Shown piece after piece: positions 23,100-35,612 of a DNA stretch of 64,000 bases. The notes under the pieces were generated by a model. That model was not told the origin of the DNA and searched no databases. It worked only from the letters and a program-made list of their open reading frames with translations. This DNA comes from Apteryx mantelli. Taxonomy: Eukaryota > Chordata > Aves > Apterygiformes > Apterygidae. Position numbers and translations under genes: made by a program. The stretch is from positions 2,604,001 to 2,668,000 of the forward strand of contig NC_089984.1 of the NCBI RefSeq assembly GCF_036417845.1, read 5' to 3'. Numbering within the stretch: position 1 is the stretch's first letter; every line of letters begins with the position of its first letter.

Positions 23100-25750
23100 T
23101 TGAGAGAGAAGAGTGAATGAGGAAAGTCTACACCCAAGCTGATCAATGTAATCTCCTAAACCGGGGCATTTCTGGCACTGCTCTGCTGCTTCTATGCCTG
23201 TCCTCACTGAAAGTTTGGCTTAGCTTTCTGCAAAGCAATATCCAAGACAAGAGACAGTAGGAAACTTGTTTCCCCGGACTAGCTGAAATATGGCTTGGGG
23301 TTATCAGTGGATCCCACCAGACCCTTTTGGAAGGCATCATGGGCCAATACTAATCTATAGCAAACCCTCTCCTCTAAAGCTGGCAGCTGTTCCAGAGCAA
23401 TGGCCCCATTGGTATCCTTGCACTACCTTGGCTCCACTCCCTTGACACCTTCTCCATCTCATCTCTCTAGCAGTCATCCAAAGTGCCTCCACACAAGTGC
23501 CACATCATTTGTGTGGGAAAGAAAGGGCAGGCATATTTTTTTCTCATGACCAGCCCCAGTGATTCTTAGCTCATAAATGCAAAACTGCAGCATCTTCTGC
23601 TCAGTTGGACAATAAGTCTTTGTCCCGGGGCACTCTAGTTTCTGTCTCCTTCCAGGCAGGCACACAAGGTCACATTAATTCTACACTGAAGTAGTCCAGC
23701 TGGTATTTTGGAATAGGCATGTTTCTTCAGGGTCACTCCTTTATTTCATGGTAGTGGGCAGGTCAAGCAATTTCGCAGATTTGGCAAAGCACGCTGCTGC
23801 TTTGCCCACATCATTCTTCACCGTCCTGGCCTTGGTTGAGGATTAACCATTATGGGTCTTTGCAAACAGCGGAGTGATCTCAAGGCGTGGCAGGCTGAAG
23901 TGGAGTTTTTGTGATTTCGCTTTTGTTTTGCCTTAAAGTTTTGCCTTTAGGCTTTCCATTTTTTATATATCTGTTTACAGGACCCTGCCTTAGACTAATC
24001 CAAATCTTTCCAAAGGAAATCTTAAGGTTTGGGCAAAGATGGAAATTTTTAGCTATAATGGGACAGTGGTGTGATCAGCAGCAGCATGTTCACAAGAAAA
24101 ACAAAAGATTCCCTTTGCTGGTATCACTTGATTACGGATTTTATAACCCAGAGCTTGAACCTGACTAATCTAGCCCCCAGGCAAAAGCAGGTGATCAGAA
24201 TGGGCTTTTTCATTGCTGTCAATCAACACATGCACTTCCTCCTTCCTGTATTTTTTCAAGCTAACTTTGTTTTTCTTATAAAATAATGTTGGATAAAGGC
24301 AGCTCTTTCCCAAGGGAAATAGTCTTCTCTTAATGGGCACTGATTTGGGTGAGTTTTTTCAGCTCTCAGAGACGATAGTACGTGAAACCATACCAAGTGG
24401 TGCTCTAAGGTTTAATACTTATTCTGTAACGACAGTTCAGAAAATGAGAATCAATAGTTCTGTTTCCCTCTCAAAAACCACAAAAAGGGTAAAATAACTA
24501 TTTCGATAAAATAAAAAAAGTTATGAAATCGAAGCCCAAGAAAGTTAAAACTCACATACCTGTTAGACCAAAAATGCTGTGGGACACATTTGTTTGATCT
24601 TGAAGCTGGCTTCTAACAGGCTCATACCTGAGTCGGTACAGCTTTTGCCCAGCTCGTACATATAAAGCAATCTGGAGCTGCCCTCTCAGGGGGAGGAGAT
24701 GTGATGATTTCCTTCTGTTGGGATGACTCATGTATTTCTTCAGAACAAAAGCAAAGTCCATGAACTGTGTAAAGCCCTTGTGGTAGTCAGTGCTCATTGC
24801 AATTATGTCCACTTCATTGGTGTTTCCTGCCCTTGTTTGATGTGTTTTGCATCCTGTGTTAAGTTTTAACAAGTTGTTTACTTCTATGTGATAGGTTTAT
24901 TTGAGTAACGTGTCTGTGGAAGCCATGCAAGGACTCTTCCATAAAATAAGTCAACAGAGGACATTACCTCCAGCCTGCTCCAATGCTGTTCTTGGTCACA
25001 ACAGTTAGTGCATGGCTGAAGGGTTCCACTGAAACTCTGAAGTGTATGTGTGGCGGGGAGAGGGTGCTGGGGCCAGTAAAACCCTTTTGAGTCTCCTAGA
25101 AGCAGAAAAGTGAACCCCACATCTAGCTCATGAAACTGTATTTGCACTGAGATGAGCAAAAGACCCGAAAGATGTACTCTCAAAAGAGAAGTGACCATAA
25201 AGCCACCACTTTATTACATGAAAACTGGGTGACCAACTCCGCAGACTAATTGATCCGCATGAGCTGTTTTTTGGGGAGATAAAAGGAAATGCAACAAACA
25301 AGTATAAATATGCTTTGCTTTACTCATGATCATTTTCTTTCAAATCCACATAATAGTTCTAATCTAACTCTTTGTCTTAAAGTCGCTATATATGCTGCTG
25401 TATTTTGATTCACTAAAATATCTGTCTTGTGCTATAAGTAAGGCGAATTATGGGGAATGGCTGACCTGAGGTACACGGATTCCATCAGCACTGAAGAGTC
25501 TGCAGAGATAGTCTGGAGACGTCTGCATCCCATGGCTTTGTTTAGGAAGCCTACAGGTGGAAAGGATCTAGTGTCAAAACAGACCTTGTTTTCCATGTGC
25601 TTGCTGCTCTTATTATTTATTATAGACCCTACCTTATCATCAGGTATGGAGGTCACACTTAAAGGGTTATACTTCTTAGGATCCCCTTTCTATAGGTGGA
25701 CATTACATTTCCAAACTGCCTGTCCTTGAGCAAAGCAGCTGTTTGCAATA
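23100..25750. other. Upstream region of the sialyltransferase-like gene, no other gene recognised
   Basis: Should contain the promoter and 5' UTR of the minus-strand gene. No CpG island is visible. Open frames at 24552-24872 (minus) and 25457-25729 (plus) have no recognisable domain. Confidence 0.35.
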
Positions 25751-28700
25751 ACAGAATCACAGAATCACAGAATCGCTGAGGTTGGAAGGGACCTCTGGAG
25801 ATCATCTAGTCCAACCCCCCTGTGCTCAAGCAGGGTCATCTAGAGCACGTTGCACAGGATTGCATCCAGGCGCGTTTTGAATATCTCCAGAGAAGGAGAC
25901 TCCACAACCTCTCTGGGCAACCTGTTCCAGTGCTCTGTCACCCTCACAGTGAAAAAGTTTTTCCTCATGTTCAGATGGAAGCGTCTGTGTTTCAGTTTGT
26001 GCCCGTTGCCTCGTGTCCTGTTGCTGGGCACCACTGAAAAGAGTCCGGCCCCATCCTCTCGACACCCTCCCTTCAGATACTTGTACACATTAATAAGATC
26101 CCCTCTCAGCCTTCTCTTCTCCAGGCTAAACAGGCCCAGCTCTCTCAGCCTTTCCTCATAAGAGAGATGCTCCAGTCCCCTAATCATCTTTGTAGCCCTT
26201 CGCTGGACTTGCTCCAGTAGCACCATATCCCTCTTGTACTGGGGAGCCCAGAACTGGACGCAGTACTCTAGATGTGGCCTCACCAGGCCTGAGTAGAGGG
26301 GGAGGATCACCTCCCTCGACCTGCTGGCAATACTCTTCCTGATGCACCCCAGGATACCATTGGCCTTCTTGGCCACAAGGGCACATTGCTGGCTCCTGCT
26401 TAACTTGGTGTCCACCAGCACTCCCAGGTCCTTCTCAGCAGAGCTGCTTTCCAGCAGGTGAGCCCCCAACCTGTACTGCTGCATGGGGTTATTCCTCCCT
26501 AGGTGCAGGACCCTGCACTTGCCTTTGTTGAACTTCATGAGGTTCCTCTCCGCCCACCTCTCCAGCCTGTCCAGGTCTCTCTGAACGGCATCACAGCCCT
26601 CTGGGGTATCAGCCACTCCTCCCAGTTTGGTATCGTCAGCAAACTTGCTGAGGGTGCACTCTGTCCCTTCATCCAGGTCACTGATGAAGAAGTTGAACAA
26701 GACTGGACCCCTGGGGGACACCGCTAGCTACAGGCCTCCAACTAGACTCTGCGCCACTGATCACAACCCTCTGAGCTCTGCCATTCAGCCAGTTCTCAAT
26801 CCACCTCACTGCCCGCTCATCTAACCCACACTTCCTGAGCTTGCCTATGAGGGTGTTATGGGAGACAGTGTCGAAAGCCTTGCTGAAGTCAAGGGAGACA
26901 ACATCCACTGCTCTCTCCTCATCTACCCAGCCAGTCATTCCATCATAGAAGGCTATCAGATTGGTTAAGCATGATTTCCCCTTGGTGAAGCCATGCTGAC
27001 TACTCCTGATCACCTTCTTTTCCTCCACGTGCTTGGAGATGGCCTCCAGGATGAGCTGCTCCATCACCTTTCCAGGGATGCAGGTGAGGCTGACTGGCCT
27101 GTAGTTCCCTGGGTCCTCCTTCTTGCCCTTTTTGAAGACTGGGGTGACATTGGCTTTCTTCCAGTCCTCAGGCACCTCTCCTGTCCTCCATGACCTTTCA
27201 AAGATGATGGAGAGTGGCTTAGCAATGACATCCACCAGCTCCCTCAGCACTCATGGGTGTATCCCATCAGGGCCCATGGATTTGTGGGTGTCGAGTTTGC
27301 TTAAATGATCTCTAACCCACTCCTCCTCGACCAAGGGAAAGTCTTCCTTCCTCCAGACTTTCTCTCTTGCCTCCAGGGTCTGGGGTTCCTGAGGGCTGGC
27401 CTGAGCAGTAAAGACTGAAGCAGAGAAGGCATTCAGTAACTCTGCCTTCTCTGCATCCTTCGTCACCAGGGCACCCACCCCATTCAGCAAAGGGCCCACA
27501 TTTTCCCTTGTCTTCCTCTTGCTACTGATGTATTTGAAGAAGCCCTTCTTGCTGTCCTTGACATCTCTAGCCAGATTTAACTCCAAACGGGCCTTAGCCT
27601 TCCTCGTCGCATCCCTGCATACTCTGACAACGTTCCTATATTCCTCCCAAGTGGCCTGTCCCCCTTTCCACTTTCTGTATACTTCCTTCTTCTGGTTGAG
27701 TTTTGCCAGGAGCTCCTTGCTCATCCATGCAAGTCATCTGCCTCCTTTGCTTGACTTCCTACTCATAGGGATGCACCGCTCTTGAGCCTGGAGGAAGTGA
27801 TACTTGAATATTAACCAGCTCTCTTGAACCCCCTTCCTTCTAGGGCCCTAACCCATGGGATTCCTCCAAGTAGGTCCCTGAAGAGGCCAAAGTTTGCTCT
27901 CCTGAAGTCCAGGGTTGCGATCCTACTTGTTGCCCTGCCTCCCCCTCGCAGGATCCTGAACTCCACCATCTCATGGTCACTGCAGCCAAGGCTGCCGCCA
28001 GCCTTCACATCTTCCACCAGTCCTTCTTTGTTTGTTAGTACGAGGTCCAGCAGCACACCTCTCCTTGTTGGCTCCTCCACCACCTGTGTCAAGAAGTTGT
28101 CACCAATGCTCTACAGGAACCTCCAGGACTGTTTGTGCCTAGCTGTCTTGTCTCTCCAGCAGATATCAGGGTGGTTGAAGTCCCCCATGAGAACCAGGGC
28201 CTGTGATCGTGAGGCTACTTCCAGCTGCCTGTAGAAGGCTTCACTGACTTCCTCTTCCTGATCAGGTGGCCTGTAGTAAACACCCACAACAGTGTCACCC
28301 ATGCTAGCCTGCCCTTTAATCCTTACCCATAAGCTCTCAACTCACTCTTCATCCACCCCTAGGCACAGCTCAATTCATTCCAGTTGCTCTCTCACATAAA
28401 GAGCAACTCCACCACCTCGCTTTCCTGGCCTGTCTTTCCTAAAAAGCATATAGCCATCCATGACAGCACTCCAGTCATGCGAGCTATCCCACCATGTCTC
28501 TGTAATGGCAATGAGATCACAGCCCTGTGACCACACACAGATCTCTAGTTCTTCCTGTTTATTCCCCATGCTGCGTGCATTGGTGTACAGGCATTTCAGG
28601 GAGGTGATCAAGCATGCAGGTTTCCCAGGAGGGGTAAAAGAGGGTCCTCCATAGCCACATCCCATGCGCACTTCCCTGGCTGCATTCACCTGCTGGAGGC

Positions 28701-29943
28701 ATCCTAACTTGAGCAGTCTTTTGCCAGCTACCCTGTCACTATAACTCTCCCCTTCCCCCATCTTTCCTAGTTTAAAGCCCTCCTTACCAGGTTGGCCAAC
28801 CTGTTGGCAAAGACACGCGTGCCCCGCCTCGTGAGGTGGATCCCATCTCTCGCCATCAGTTGTCGATCTTCAAACAGGGTCCCATGGTCGTAGAAACCAA
28901 AACCCTGTTGCCAACACCAGGGGCACAGCCAGTTGTTAACCTGGAAAGTCCGTCTCCTCCCCCTCTCATCCATTCCCTTCACTGGCAGGATTGAGGAGAA
29001 GATGACCTGGGCTCCCAGACCCTTGACCACCATCCCCAGAGCTCTGAAATCCTGCTTGATGGTCTCCAGTTTGCCCTTGGTGTCATTGGCGCCCACATGG
29101 AAGAGCAGCAGTGGGTAATAGTCCGAAGCACGGACGAGCCTAGGCAGTCTTTGCATGACATCTCTCACACGAGCCCCCGGCAGGCCACAAACCTCTCTAG
29201 CCATGAGGTCTGGTCGGCAGATAGATGCCTCCGTCCCCTGCAGCAGGGAGTCCCCCACAACAATCACCCGCCACTTCTTCCGGGTGTTCCGGCAGGGCAC
29301 AGGGTCTGTTGTCCCAGGTACTTCCCTTGCAGCCATGCCCATCTCCTCCTCATCCTGGAGGGCACTAAACCTGTTCTTCAGCTGCAAGTCTTCGGGAGGA
29401 GTAGGAGCCTTTCTCCTCCCACAAGCAGTGACCAGTTTCCAGCCTTCTTCTACGATGTTATGATGTACCGTTTCACATGGCACAGAGCCCTCTGGCAACT
29501 CCACTGCTGTGGGGGGTTGGGACTCCCGAAGCTGCACAGTCTCCAAAAATACCCTGTCTATCTCTTGCTCCGCTTCTCGGATGCTGCGCAGCCTACTGAC
29601 TTCCTCCTATAACTCCCTTACCTGATGACACAGCTCGTCAACAGCAGCACACCTCCTGCAGGAGAGCTGACTGCCAGCCCAGGTCTCCCGGAGAGGCCCC
29701 AAGCACTCCCTGCAGCCTGAGACCTGTAGAGCCGCATCTACTGTCAGAGGGTCGGTCTGGGTCCAAGCCTCTGACACAGCAACTCCAACAGCTACTGGGG
29801 AACGTGCTGTACGGCGTGTCACAACCATACCTGAGGAAACCTACACCACAGGGAACAGAAACGAAGGTTCCTTCGCGCGCCCTTCTGCGCAAACTGCTGC
29901 GCAAACTGCTGCATCTGTTCGCTGCCTCTGTTAGCTGCACTCA
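25751..29943 (-). mobile_element. CR1 LINE, near full length (copy 2)
   Basis: Same structure, orientation and 5' end point as copy 1. On the minus strand it runs from the 5' region at 29943 through ORF1 (esterase frame 29546-28767), ORF2 endonuclease (28761-28375 onward) and RT, to a 3' end with three ATTCTGTG-type units at 25751. It carries the same stops as copy 1 and the same 11-bp deletion at the GVPQGS motif (about 26710). The last RT frame (26721-25840) is longer than in copy 1 and includes the complete C-terminal tail. Outside the central identical tract it differs from copy 1 at several percent of positions. Its 5' end abuts an older LINE. Not autonomous. Confidence 0.9.
28767..29546 (-). 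CDS. CR1 ORF1 esterase-domain frame (copy 2)
   Basis: A 259-aa frame whose protein is identical to the ORF1 frame of copy 1: GDSLLQG nucleophile block, GANDT block, DGIHL with Asp and His. The same in-frame TAG separates it from the Cys-rich N-terminal part (29828-29607). Identity of the two frames down to the protein end is part of the evidence for sequence homogenisation between the copies. Confidence 0.7.
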   Translation of the reverse strand: METVQLRESQPPTAVELPEGSVPCETVHHNIVEEGWKLVTACGRRKAPTPPEDLQLKNRFSALQDEEEMGMAAREVPGTTDPVPCRNTRKKWRVIVVGDSLLQGTEASICRPDLMAREVCGLPGARVRDVMQRLPRLVRASDYYPLLLFHVGANDTKGKLETIKQDFRALGMVVKGLGAQVIFSSILPVKGMDERGRRRTFQVNNWLCPWCWQQGFGFYDHGTLFEDRQLMARDGIHLTRRGTRVFANRLANLVRRALN

Positions 29944-31210
29944 CACGGCTTACACATTTTGGCCAGCAGAGAATTCACTGAGCTTCTCTGCTTGGACTTT
30001 TCCTGAAGTGCTGCTTTACACCTTTGTCACCCAGTGGTCCCACTGATTCCCTGCCTACCTTCCTGCTTTTGATGTATTTGAGGAACTTTTCATTACTGGC
30101 TTGAGCATCCTTTCTAAGATGCTCTGCAAATTCCTTTTCAGGCCTCCTAATTTGTTGTTAGCACGCAACCTTGTGTATTTTGGGGCTTCCCTGATATCAG
30201 TACTGTGCCAGCATTTCAGTATTAAACACCAGCCTTTCCTACGATGCCTTCTTACATCTCCCATTAAGCCACACAAGGATTTTTTGGACCATCTTGTTCT
30301 CTTTTAGAATCAAAGCACACAGTTTACCTTGACTTCTATGTGTCAGAATTATTTTGCTTCCTCTCTCCCATTATGATTTTAAGCCAAATTGTGATTGCTA
30401 TGACAGAGCGGCTCTTCCACAAATACCTCTTGGATTAGGTCCTTTGCGCATGCAAGACCAGAGCCAGGAAGCTGTCCATTTTCATGGAGCTGTTCTAGGA
30501 ACACTCTCTTCCATCATCCAAAAATGTTACCTCTACCTGTCACTCCACTGAGGCATTGACCCAGGCTATATGTGCATAGCTGAAATCTCCCACCGCTGCT
30601 ATGTACCCTAACTTTTCACCTTCCCTAATACCACTTAACATTTCTTGATCAGTCTCTCTGTCTTAATGAAATGCTAGCTCTGCATTAGAGCCTGGGATTT
30701 GCATCCATAGTGATTCCATGATGCTTCTCTTCTGTCTTCTTCACCAGGAGTGGGACACAGTTCTGGAACATGTCCCAAAGAGGTGGGGGATCACCATCCT
30801 TGGGGGCTTCAGGGCTCAACTACACAAAGTCATATCTGCCTTGATCTAGTGCTGATGGTAATAGCCCTGCTCTAAGTGGGAGATTAGATGAGAGACCACA
30901 AGCAGTCAGTCCCTTCCCACCACATTCCTGGGAGACAGTTTTCCCTTAGTATTTATTAGTCTTTATGTTGCCCTTCACATCAGGATATGGCAAGACCATC
31001 TCCCACTGATTATCTTCCTTCCACCAGAGGTCTGAAAGCCCCACTATATCAGGACTGTCATCTCATACCAGGCATTTCAGTTCTCTCATCTTACTCTCAG
31101 GCTTCTTGCACTAGTGTAAGAGCACTTGCAAAGTCTGTCCTCGCGCTGGAGCATGCACCAGTCACTTGACACTGGAGATGGTCTGATTTGCTCTCCCTAC
31201 TCATTGTAAT
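29944..31210 (-). mobile_element. Ancient L3/CR1-like LINE fragment
   Basis: Several stretches resemble, on the minus strand, the endonuclease-RT linker and endonuclease of old CR1/L3 LINEs. Examples are the 'CTGCTTTTGATGTATTTGA' phrase at about 30063, the 'GCTGAAATCTCCCACCGC' phrase at about 30578, and 'CAGGCTTCTTGCACTAGTGT' at about 31098. These occur in the same relative order as in the younger copies but are far more diverged. Recognition rests on memory of old amniote LINE consensus sequences. CR1 copy 2 ends where this fragment begins and probably inserted into or beside it. Confidence 0.5.
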
Positions 31211-32274
31211 TGTGCTGTTTATTTTTTCCAGGCCTTTCCAGATGCACACTGAACTTTGGTCCCCTCAGCCCAGGATGCTGCATCAGCCCTCCGCACCTGC
31301 CAGCTTTCCCCCAGCTTCTAGCTGAGATACATCTCCATAGCTTTCTCTGCTGCCAGTGTAATCACCCAGCCCAGGGTCCTCCTGCCCCAAAGGCTCCCCG
31401 GCTCTCCCCATAGCTCAGCCCCTCCTCTCAGCCCTAGTCTTCAGCCAGGCACTGAGACCCCAATGGCCACTGCCCCGTGGGCCTCGTGCCAGGGATGGAC
31501 AGTGCTTCAGGGACTACCTCAGCCATAGGGCTCCTGCCTGGCAGCCTGCACTGAGCCCCCAGGACATCCATGATGCCTCTGCACTGGCAGTACCCATGGG
31601 GTCCATGGCCCCCAGGTCACCCTGCACCCTCTAACCAACCTGACACCACACCGTGGAGGTACAGCTGTGCCAGCAGGCATTACCACCCACTCCCTGGGTT
31701 CCTCACAGTTTGACTCTCCTGGGGCCAACAACCAACTTTCCCACATCATCCTTGCCCTTTCCCAACCCCAAAGGTCCCTCCAGTGCAGAAGAGCACTGCC
31801 ACAGGCTGGGGGTGATGTGAGTCCCCTTCTTGCCAGCACAGTAGCCTTCTGGTCCCAGGTTCTACCTCTTCAGCAAAGCAGGGGCTGTGCAGGGCTGGGA
31901 CTGCCCCAAGGTAGCCCCCAAGGCCTCAGCAAGAGACTTCACCATCCCCCTGCGCTGAGCGAACCTCACACACCACAGAAAGGGAATCCAGCCCTGTCAC
32001 ACACTGTGCAATGAGCCACCAACATTTCAGAGGACAGGTCCACCCGTGCTGTGAGCTTCAGCTGTGGCAGGTTGCAGACACGGGTGTTGGTTCAAGATAT
32101 CCTACACTGAGGTGACTTCATTTACTCCTCCTTCACCCTTATTAATATTAGAAAGAGATGAGAAAACATCATACCGCAGGGAGGGAGGACTGCAGAGTTG
32201 AACACCATGATGGCTCCCTGCGCAGAACTGTCACAGGGGCAATCTGGGGGGGCCCACTGGAATGAGCCAAGAGC
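31211..32274. other. No feature recognised
   Basis: C-rich, moderately G+C-rich sequence before the minisatellite. No exon or known repeat was recognised. Confidence 0.35.
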
Positions 32275-33134
32275 CCTGCATGGAGTACTGGTCACAGGAG
32301 AACATACCCGTGCAGGGCCTGTGTGCCTGTCCCCAACACCTGTGTAGGGCCTGTATACAGGCACAAAAACCCTGCATGTGTGTCAGTGATGTGCACATGG
32401 ACCCTGCACACAGATGTATCAGTCACAGGCATAGTCCCTTCATTGATGTCAGTGACAGGCACATGGGCATGGGCATCAGTGACAGGCACATGGACCCTGC
32501 TCACAGGGGTGTCAGCTACAGACACACAGCCACTATATGTGTGTAGCTGACAGGCACACACAACCAGCTCACAGTAGTGCCAGTGACAGGCAGCAAGAGA
32601 CCCTGCACGAGTAACAGTGACAGGCACATTGACCCTGCTCACAGGGGTGCTAGCAACAGACACATGGACCCTACATCGGTAACGGTGACTGGAGCTCTAG
32701 CCCTGCTCAAAGGGTTGTCAAGTAGCCAGCCCACAGGTCCTACTGGGTTGTCAGTAACCAGCACACTTACCCTGGTCACAGCACTATTGGCAAAATGCAC
32801 ACAGGCCCTACACAGGTGTTGAGGACAGGCACACAGGCCCTACATGGGTTTTGAGGGCAGGCACGCCAGCCCTGGTCACAGGGTTTCCAGTGCCAACCAC
32901 AAGGGTCCTGCTTGGGTGTTGGTGCAAAGTACACAGGTCCTGCTCGCATTGTTGTCAATGAGAAGCACACAGAGCGTACATGGGTAATGCTGACAGACAC
33001 ACAAACCCTGCTAACAGGGTGTCAGTGACAGGCACACGGACCCTACATGAGTGTCAGTGACAGGCACAGAGGGCCTACATTGTTGTCAGGGTGGAAGGGC
33101 CCTTTATGGGTGTCACTGACATGCACAGAGGCCC
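32275..33134 (+). repeat. Minisatellite, degenerate left part
   Basis: Loose repeats of a core like GTCAGTGACAGGCACAnGGA plus CCCTGCTCACAGGGGTG, with unit length about 35-40 bp. Copies are well diverged, as expected for the old edge of an array. It continues after the CR1 insertion at 35613. The reading frames found in it are incidental. Confidence 0.85.
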
Positions 33135-34376
33135 TCACAGAATCACAGAATCACGGAATGGTTGAAGTTGGAAGGGACCTCCGGAGATTATCTAGTCCAA
33201 GCAGGATCACCTAGAGCACGTTGCACAGGATTGTGTCCAGATGGCTTCTGAATATCTCCAAGGATGGAGCCTCTACAACATCTCTGGGCAATTTTTTCCA
33301 GTGCTCAGTCACCATCACAGGAAAGAAGTTTTTCCTCATGTTCAGATGGAACTTCCTGTTTGTGCCCATTGCCTCTCATCCTATCACTGGGCACCACTGA
33401 AAAGAGTCTGGTCCCATCCTCTTGACACGCTCCCTTAAGATACTTGTACACATTAATAAGAGCCCCTCTCAGCCTTCTCTTCTCCAGGCTAAACAGGCCC
33501 AGCTCTCTCAGCCTTTCCTCATAGGAGAGATGCTCCAGTCCCCTAATCACCTTCGTAGCCCTTCGCTGGACTTGCTCCAGTAGTGCCATGTCTCGCTTGT
33601 ACTGGGGAGCCCAGAACTGGACACAGTACTCCAGATGCAGCCTCAGCAGGGCTGAGGAGAGGGGGAGGATCACCTCCCTCGACCTGCTGGCAACACTCTT
33701 TCTAAAGCACCCCAGGATACCATTGGCCTTCTTGGCCACAAGGGCACATTGCTGGCTCCTGCTTAACTTGTTGTCCACCAGCACTCCCAGGTCCTTCTTG
33801 GCAGGGCTGCTTTCCAGCAGGTGAGCCCCCAGCCTGTACTGCTGCATGGGGTTATTCCCTCTGAGGTGAAGGACTCTGCACTTCCCTTTTTGAACTTCAT
33901 GAGGCCCATCCTCTTCCTTTTGGCCCAGCTCTCCAGCCTGTCGAGGGTCCTCTGAATGGCAGCATGGTATGGCCCTCTGGTGTGTCAGTCATTCCTCCCA
34001 GTTTTGTATCATCAGCAAACTTGCTGAGGGTGCACTCTGTCCCTTCATCCAGGTCACTGATGGATAAGTTGAACAATGCTGGACCCAGTACTGACCCCTG
34101 GGGGACACCGCTATCTACAGACCTCCAGCTAAACTTTGCGCCACTCATCAGAGCCCTCTTAGCTCTTCCATTCAGCCAGTTTTCAATCCAGCTCACTGTC
34201 TGCTCATCTAGCCTGTACTTTATCAGCTTGCCTATGAATATGCTATGGTAGACAGTCTCAAAAGCCTTGCTGAAGTCAAGGTAGACAACATCCCCTGCTC
34301 TCCCCTCATCTACCCAGGAAGTCATTCCATAATAGAAGGTTATCAGGTTAGCTAAGCATATTTTCCCTTTTGTGAA
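33135..34376 (-). mobile_element. CR1 element A, 3' part
   Basis: Minus-strand CR1 whose 3' end (tandem ATTCTGTG-type units) lies at 33135. It covers the ORF2 C-terminus and RT, with FADDTK and an undeleted [15 protein letters not shown] motif. It inserted into the minisatellite and was later split by element B; its remaining 5' piece is at 35411-35612. The frame is broken. Confidence 0.85.
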
Positions 34377-35410
34377 CCACAGAATGGCTGAGATTGGAAG
34401 GGACCTCTGGAGATCATCTAGTCCAACCCCTCTGCTCAAGCAGGGTCACCTAGAGCACGTTGCACAGGATCGTGTCCAGGCGGGTTTTGAATATCTCCAG
34501 AGAAGGAGACTCCACAACCTCTCTGGGCAACCTGTTCCAGTGCTCTGTCAGCCTCACAGTGAAGAAGTTTTCCTCATATTCAGATGGAACTTCCTGTGAT
34601 TCAGTTTGTGCCCGTTGCCTCGTGTCCTGTCGCTGGGCACCACTGAGAAGAGTCTGGCTCCAACCTCTTGACATGCTCCCTTAAGATACTTGTACACATT
34701 AATAAGAGCCCCTCTCAGCCTTCTCTTCTCCAGGCTAAACAGGCCCAGCTCTCTCAGCCTTTCCTCATAGGAGAGATGCTCCAGTCCCCTAATCACCTTC
34801 GTAGCCCTTCGCTGGACTTGCTCCAGTAGTGCCATGTCTCGCTTGTCCTGGGGAGCCCAGAACTGGACACAGTACTCCAGATGCGGCCTCACCAGGCCTG
34901 AGTAGAGGGGGAGGATCACCTCCCTCGACCTGCTGGCAACACTCTTTCTAAAGCACCCCAGGATACCATTGGCCTTCTTGGCCACAAGGGCACATTGCTG
35001 GCTCCTGCTTAACTTGGTGTCCACCAGCACTCCCAGGTCCTTCTCAGCAGAGTTGCTTTCCAGCAGGTGAGCCCCCAACCTGTACTGCTGCATGGGGTTA
35101 TTCCTCCCTAGGTGCAGGACCCTGCACTTGCCTTTGTTGAACTTCATGAGGTTCCTCTCCGCCCACCTCTCCAGCCTGTCCAGGTCTCTCTGAACGGCAT
35201 CACAGCCCTCTGGGGTATCAGCCACTCCTCCCAGTTTTGTATCATCAGCAAACTTGCTGAGGGTGCACTCTGTCCCTTCATCCAGGTCACTGATGAAGAA
35301 GTTGAACAAGACTGGACCCCTGGGGGACACCGCTAGCTACAGGCCTCCAACTAGACTCTGCGCCACTGATCACAACCCTCTGAGCTCTGCCATTCAGCCA
35401 GTTCTCAATC
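34377..35410 (-). mobile_element. CR1 element B nested in element A
   Basis: A 1.03-kb 5'-truncated CR1 on the minus strand: 3' end at about 34377, ORF2 C-terminus, RT with FADDTK, ending in the segment encoding the NWLNGRAQ region. It carries the same 11-bp deletion at the GVPQGS motif (about 35320) as copies 1 and 2 and closely matches copy 2 there. Element A reads TTTTGTGAA before B and CATGCTGACTACTCC after it, continuous in the other CR1 copies, which proves the nesting. B is therefore younger than A. Confidence 0.88.
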
Positions 35411-35612
35411 CATGCTGACTACTCCTTATCACCATCACTCCTCATCCATATACTTTATATGCTTGGAAATGGTGTCCAGGATGAGCTGTTTCATCACCTT
35501 TCCAGGGATTGAGGTGAGGCTGACTGGCCTGTAGTTCCCTGAGTCCTCCTTCTTGCACTTTTGGAGGCCGGTATGACATTTGCTTTCTTCCAGTCCTCAG
35601 GCACCTCTCCTG
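35411..35612 (-). mobile_element. CR1 element A, 5' part
   Basis: Continuation of element A after the nested copy B. It covers the RT segment upstream of the split (matching the region encoding CIPGKVMEQLI and VTPVFKKG in copy 1). It is truncated at about 35612, where minisatellite sequence resumes. Confidence 0.85.

Noticed and set aside
24552-24872. 106-aa minus-strand frame upstream of the sialyltransferase-like gene
   Set aside because: No recognisable domain, splice context or similarity; not reported as a gene.
25457-25643. Possible first exon of a membrane protein (hydrophobic LFSMCLLLLLFII stretch before a GTATGG donor)
   Set aside because: No homologous protein comes to mind, no downstream exon is found, and a CR1 starts 108 bp later. 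A hydrophobic frame this short can arise by chance.
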